Part shown: in pieces, positions 61,378 through 64,000 of the stretch
Position numbering within the stretch: position 1 is the first letter of the stretch
How the letters are laid out: each line of letters starts with the position of its first letter
Source of the DNA: G963674685 sp964591275
GTDB taxonomy: Bacteria; Lernaellota; Lernaellaia; JACKCT01
Assembly (NCBI GenBank): GCA_964591275.1
Contig: CAZQAE010000007.1
Location: forward strand, 45,695 to 109,694
Reading direction: 5' to 3'
DNA: 64,000 bases
The notes under the pieces: model-generated
What the model was told of the DNA's origin: nothing
What the model saw: the letters and a program-made list of their open reading frames with translations, nothing else
Database searches by the model: none
Translations under genes and position numbers: made by a program

Positions 61378-63589
61378 TCGGCCCCGATCGTCTATTCTCT
61401 TAGCCTGCGTGCTCTGGCTTGTCGCATCCGTGAGTTCGTTTGCCCAGGAAACGAATGAAGATGCGCAGCAGGATATGTCCACCGAAGACAGAATCGAATA
61501 CTTCGAGGATCAGGCGCAGGAACTTCAAGAAGATGTCCGCCAACTGATCGAATATTACGAACGGGAAGCCGATGACAGGGACAAACTCGTTTTGCAGCAA
61601 CGTTTCGTCCTGGGCCGCGATTTTCATTTTCTGATTGCTGACTATAGAACCGCAGCCGAGATTTTCTACGGTATCGTCAATCACCCGTCCGCGCAGAACT
61701 TCCCGAAATTTTCCGAAGCGCAGTACTATCTGGCGGAATCCCACTTCCATATGCACTATTACCAGCGCTCTTTTGAGCGTTTTTCCACTCTGCGGGATCT
61801 GGGCGTCGAAAGCGAGTATTATGGCCCCGCGCTCGTCAGGCTCGTGCAAATATCTGTTTATCTGGATGATTACTCTTCGGCGCAGCAATACTACTCCGAA
61901 CTTCTTGCCAATCTTCCTCCTGATTATGACGGGTCGCTGGGGATGTACATCCTCGGCAAGAGCCTTTCTGAAACAGGCAAGTCGGAACGTGGGGCGAAGA
62001 TCCTCAACGACATACCCGAGCAAAGCGATTATTATCCTGTCGGGCAATATTTTCTGGCCGTCCAGGATGTGCGGCGGGGCTCATATGCGGAAGCGATCAA
62101 CAGGCTTCGGCTCTTGAAAAACTCGCTGGAGCCCGAATCACAAAGCCCGACGAAAGAGGCGGTTTACTCCCAGATGAACCTTGCCCTGGGTCGTCTTCAT
62201 TATGAACTGGATGACTATCCACAAGCTGTTTCCTCGTATTTGAATGTTTCGGTGGACTCGCCGAGCTATGGCGAGGCCATGTACGAGAATCTTTGGGTGC
62301 TATTGACGAGAAACGACAATCTTCTCAGGCGAATGGGAAAAGAACTGAGTGAATTTGACAAATTGAACCGCGACTACGGGGATTTCACTGACATCTTGGA
62401 AATTACGGAGGGAGATGGCGCCATCTTACCCTTTGTGGGCGATGTGGATTCCCTGCAGGATGACATGAGCAACGTCAGGAAGATGCTCGATCAAATGGAT
62501 GACTATTTGACGAATATGCAGCAGGACGCTGTCAACACTTTTGTTCAATTGGCGAAGAACGCTCCGAATAGCCCATTCATTCCGGAAGCGGAACTGCTGA
62601 TCGGCAAAGCTTTCGTGCAAGCTGAGGATTACAACAAAGCCCGGCGACTTTTTGAAATCGCTCGGCGGAAATACTCTGATTACCATGCGAAACTACGAAG
62701 TAGGACCAGTGGGCTTCATGACGATCAGGTCTTGATCGAGTTTGTTGAAAGAGGTCTTGGGGATGAAGGGGACTTTCTCGGGTCGGTCCCGTCGGGCGTC
62801 CCGGAGGAAATTGCGTATTGGATGGCTGCCGATGTCTGGGTTCAAAAGGTGTTTGCCATCTATGAAAACGCATTGAGCCAAAGACGTGATCTGGACGAGA
62901 TCAGATCCTTGATATCGAGTATTGAATTTGAATTGGCAAAACTCGAAAGGGATGATTCATTCCCGATTTTCAAAGGAGCTCATCAACGTTCACTTGAACT
63001 GCTGGACCGGGCCGAATTGTTGTGGACGCGGATCGGCGAATTGGAGGAAATGGAAGGTCTGGATTCCGACGATGCCGAAACCTTGGCGGCGTTGAAAAAT
63101 AAAAGTGCTAATCAAACCGCGAGCCTGAATTCTCTTCTCAACACTCTGGAAGGAAAAAAACGGAAAATTCTGGCGCAGTACCGACAAACCTTTCAGGAGA
63201 TTATCGCCCCCATCCCTTCGTTTCAGCCGGAAGTCACGCAGGTGTACGCTCAGGCGACCGACGCCGCGGTAAGGACAGCTCGTCTGGAACTGTCCGAAAT
63301 ACAATTGAAGTTGTCTCGTTATGAGCAGAAAGCCCGCATCGGAATTATCGACGCGGATTATCGCGCTGCGGAAATGTCAACGCGAAAGATCAAGAGTATT
63401 CAAAAAGAGATGAATGAGGAATTGCGCCATTTTCGCATGCAGTACCGCATGGACAAGGTTATGAAAACGGATGCACCGGAAGACGAAATGAGTGCGGAAG
63501 ATATTCTGAACACGGAAGGTGAGGAAGGCGCGAAGGAAGCGGATGACATTGCGCCGGAAAACGAGATTGCGCCAAAGGAGAATCAATGA
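61367..63589 (+). CDS. Exported TPR-type protein with coiled-coil C-terminus
   Basis: A 740-residue protein starting at a GTG. A signal peptide (about residues 8-26, ending FAQ) precedes a long array of helical repeats of TPR type: FLIADYRTAAEIFYGIVNHP, AQYYLAESHFHMHYYQRSFE and GRLHYELDDYPQAVSSYLNV are clear units (residues 70-300), with more around 400-450. The last 250 residues are coiled coil, and the tail is acidic (EGEEGAKEADDIAPENE). It is likely a periplasmic scaffold. The function is unknown. Its end overlaps the next gene by 4 bases. Confidence 0.75.
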   Translation: MIIIRPRSSILLACVLWLVASVSSFAQETNEDAQQDMSTEDRIEYFEDQAQELQEDVRQLIEYYEREADDRDKLVLQQRFVLGRDFHFLIADYRTAAEIFYGIVNHPSAQNFPKFSEAQYYLAESHFHMHYYQRSFERFSTLRDLGVESEYYGPALVRLVQISVYLDDYSSAQQYYSELLANLPPDYDGSLGMYILGKSLSETGKSERGAKILNDIPEQSDYYPVGQYFLAVQDVRRGSYAEAINRLRLLKNSLEPESQSPTKEAVYSQMNLALGRLHYELDDYPQAVSSYLNVSVDSPSYGEAMYENLWVLLTRNDNLLRRMGKELSEFDKLNRDYGDFTDILEITEGDGAILPFVGDVDSLQDDMSNVRKMLDQMDDYLTNMQQDAVNTFVQLAKNAPNSPFIPEAELLIGKAFVQAEDYNKARRLFEIARRKYSDYHAKLRSRTSGLHDDQVLIEFVERGLGDEGDFLGSVPSGVPEEIAYWMAADVWVQKVFAIYENALSQRRDLDEIRSLISSIEFELAKLERDDSFPIFKGAHQRSLELLDRAELLWTRIGELEEMEGLDSDDAETLAALKNKSANQTASLNSLLNTLEGKKRKILAQYRQTFQEIIAPIPSFQPEVTQVYAQATDAAVRTARLELSEIQLKLSRYEQKARIGIIDADYRAAEMSTRKIKSIQKEMNEELRHFRMQYRMDKVMKTDAPEDEMSAEDILNTEGEEGAKEADDIAPENEIAPKENQ

Positions 63590-64000
63590 TCGGCGGTTTG
63601 CGTCAAAAAATGATGCGCTGCTTGGTGACAAGCACCTGCCTGATTGCGTGTACGCTATTTTTTGCATCTTCCGTTGCTTTGGCGCAAACAGATTCTGATC
63701 CGACCGCAAATCCCGACGTTGAGGCTCTCAAATCAGAAGTGCTGGCCTTAAAGGCGGAAATTGAGGCTCTTCAGGAAAAAACGGATCAACTCATCGAAGA
63801 AACACAGCAGGAAGAAAAAGCCGACCTGCTCAATCAAATCAACATTCTAAGGCGGCAGGTTAACCTTAAGACAATCGCATTGAAGGGGCTGACAAAAAGT
63901 GATCTTGATCGTTCGCTCGAAGGAATTCGTGGAAAATACAGCGAAATAATTAGAGGCATCGAAGCGCAGCGATCCGTCGTCCGAAAGAACACTATCGCCA
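63586..64000 (+). CDS. Exported coiled-coil protein, truncated by the window end
   Basis: The ATG at 63586 overlaps the preceding stop (ATGA) and has AAAGGAG 6 bases upstream. The first 138 codons are seen. A signal peptide ends near SVALAQ (residue 34), followed by a heptad-rich coiled coil (LKSEVLALKAEIEALQEK and onwards). It is the third gene of the exported-protein operon; its remaining sequence lies beyond the window. Confidence 0.75.
   Translation, partial: MIGGLRQKMMRCLVTSTCLIACTLFFASSVALAQTDSDPTANPDVEALKSEVLALKAEIEALQEKTDQLIEETQQEEKADLLNQINILRRQVNLKTIALKGLTKSDLDRSLEGIRGKYSEIIRGIEAQRSVVRKNTIA

Overview
The window looks like part of a scaffold (it contains a 10-N gap at 58711-58720) from an uncultured, flagellated Gram-negative bacterium. 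The Gram-negative reading rests on two tripartite RND efflux systems with TolC-type outer-membrane channels, an LpxR-type lipid A deacylase, an outer-membrane beta-barrel candidate and many lipoproteins. A protein with a DUF4388 domain, an NtrB-like hybrid kinase and several Asp-rich lipoproteins suggest a deltaproteobacterial, Myxococcota-like or candidate-phylum lineage. That is an impression, not a classification.

Layout. 1-3470: a RelE-type toxin-antitoxin pair, a short inverted-repeat element and a type II restriction-modification pair. 3736-4722: an EamA permease. 4839-11112: TetR, TolC, membrane-fusion protein and RND pump (+ strand). 11113-12394: a palindromic repeat cluster and a Phd/ParE toxin-antitoxin pair. 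12493-18872: a second TetR-TolC-MFP-RND operon on the - strand, converging on the first. 19090-23158 (-): a ceramidase-like lipoprotein, a C45-type acyltransferase/peptidase and threonine synthase. 23510-31440: an archaeal-type valyl-tRNA synthetase, a GT-C glycosyltransferase, LpxR, and an AT-rich, frameshifted membrane gene that looks foreign. 31492-34752 (-): a serine hydroxymethyltransferase fused to aminomethyltransferase (GcvT). 35000-43572: two lipoproteins with Asp-rich linkers, a PIG-L deacetylase, a transketolase, a tandem repeat block and a beta-barrel candidate. 43724-51685 (+): a compact run of galU, priA, a glycosyltransferase, glgX and a LarA-family protein. 51698-55127 (-): a hybrid kinase and a DUF4388 protein. 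55430-60211: a small lipoprotein, tilS, flagellin, rsmE (split by the gap) and prmA. 60565-64000 (+): an operon of three exported proteins of unknown function, the last running off the window.

The two efflux operons each carry their own repressor gene, with a palindrome just downstream of a good sigma70-like promoter, so both are probably self-regulated and inducible. The fused SHMT-GcvT would join two enzymes of glycine/serine one-carbon metabolism that share tetrahydrofolate. LpxR and the neighbouring GT-C enzyme could both act on envelope glycolipids. GalU, the GT4 enzyme and GlgX point to nucleotide-sugar and alpha-glucan metabolism.

The most unusual points are the SHMT/partial-GcvT/GcvT fusion, an RND pump whose canonical proton-relay residues are all replaced by uncharged residues, three unrelated lipoproteins sharing an Asp-rich spacer after the lipid cysteine, an archaeal-type ValRS, a hybrid kinase whose receiver has Glu in place of the phospho-accepting Asp, and a probable assembly artefact that splits rsmE. 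No CRISPR array, rRNA or tRNA gene was recognised by eye.
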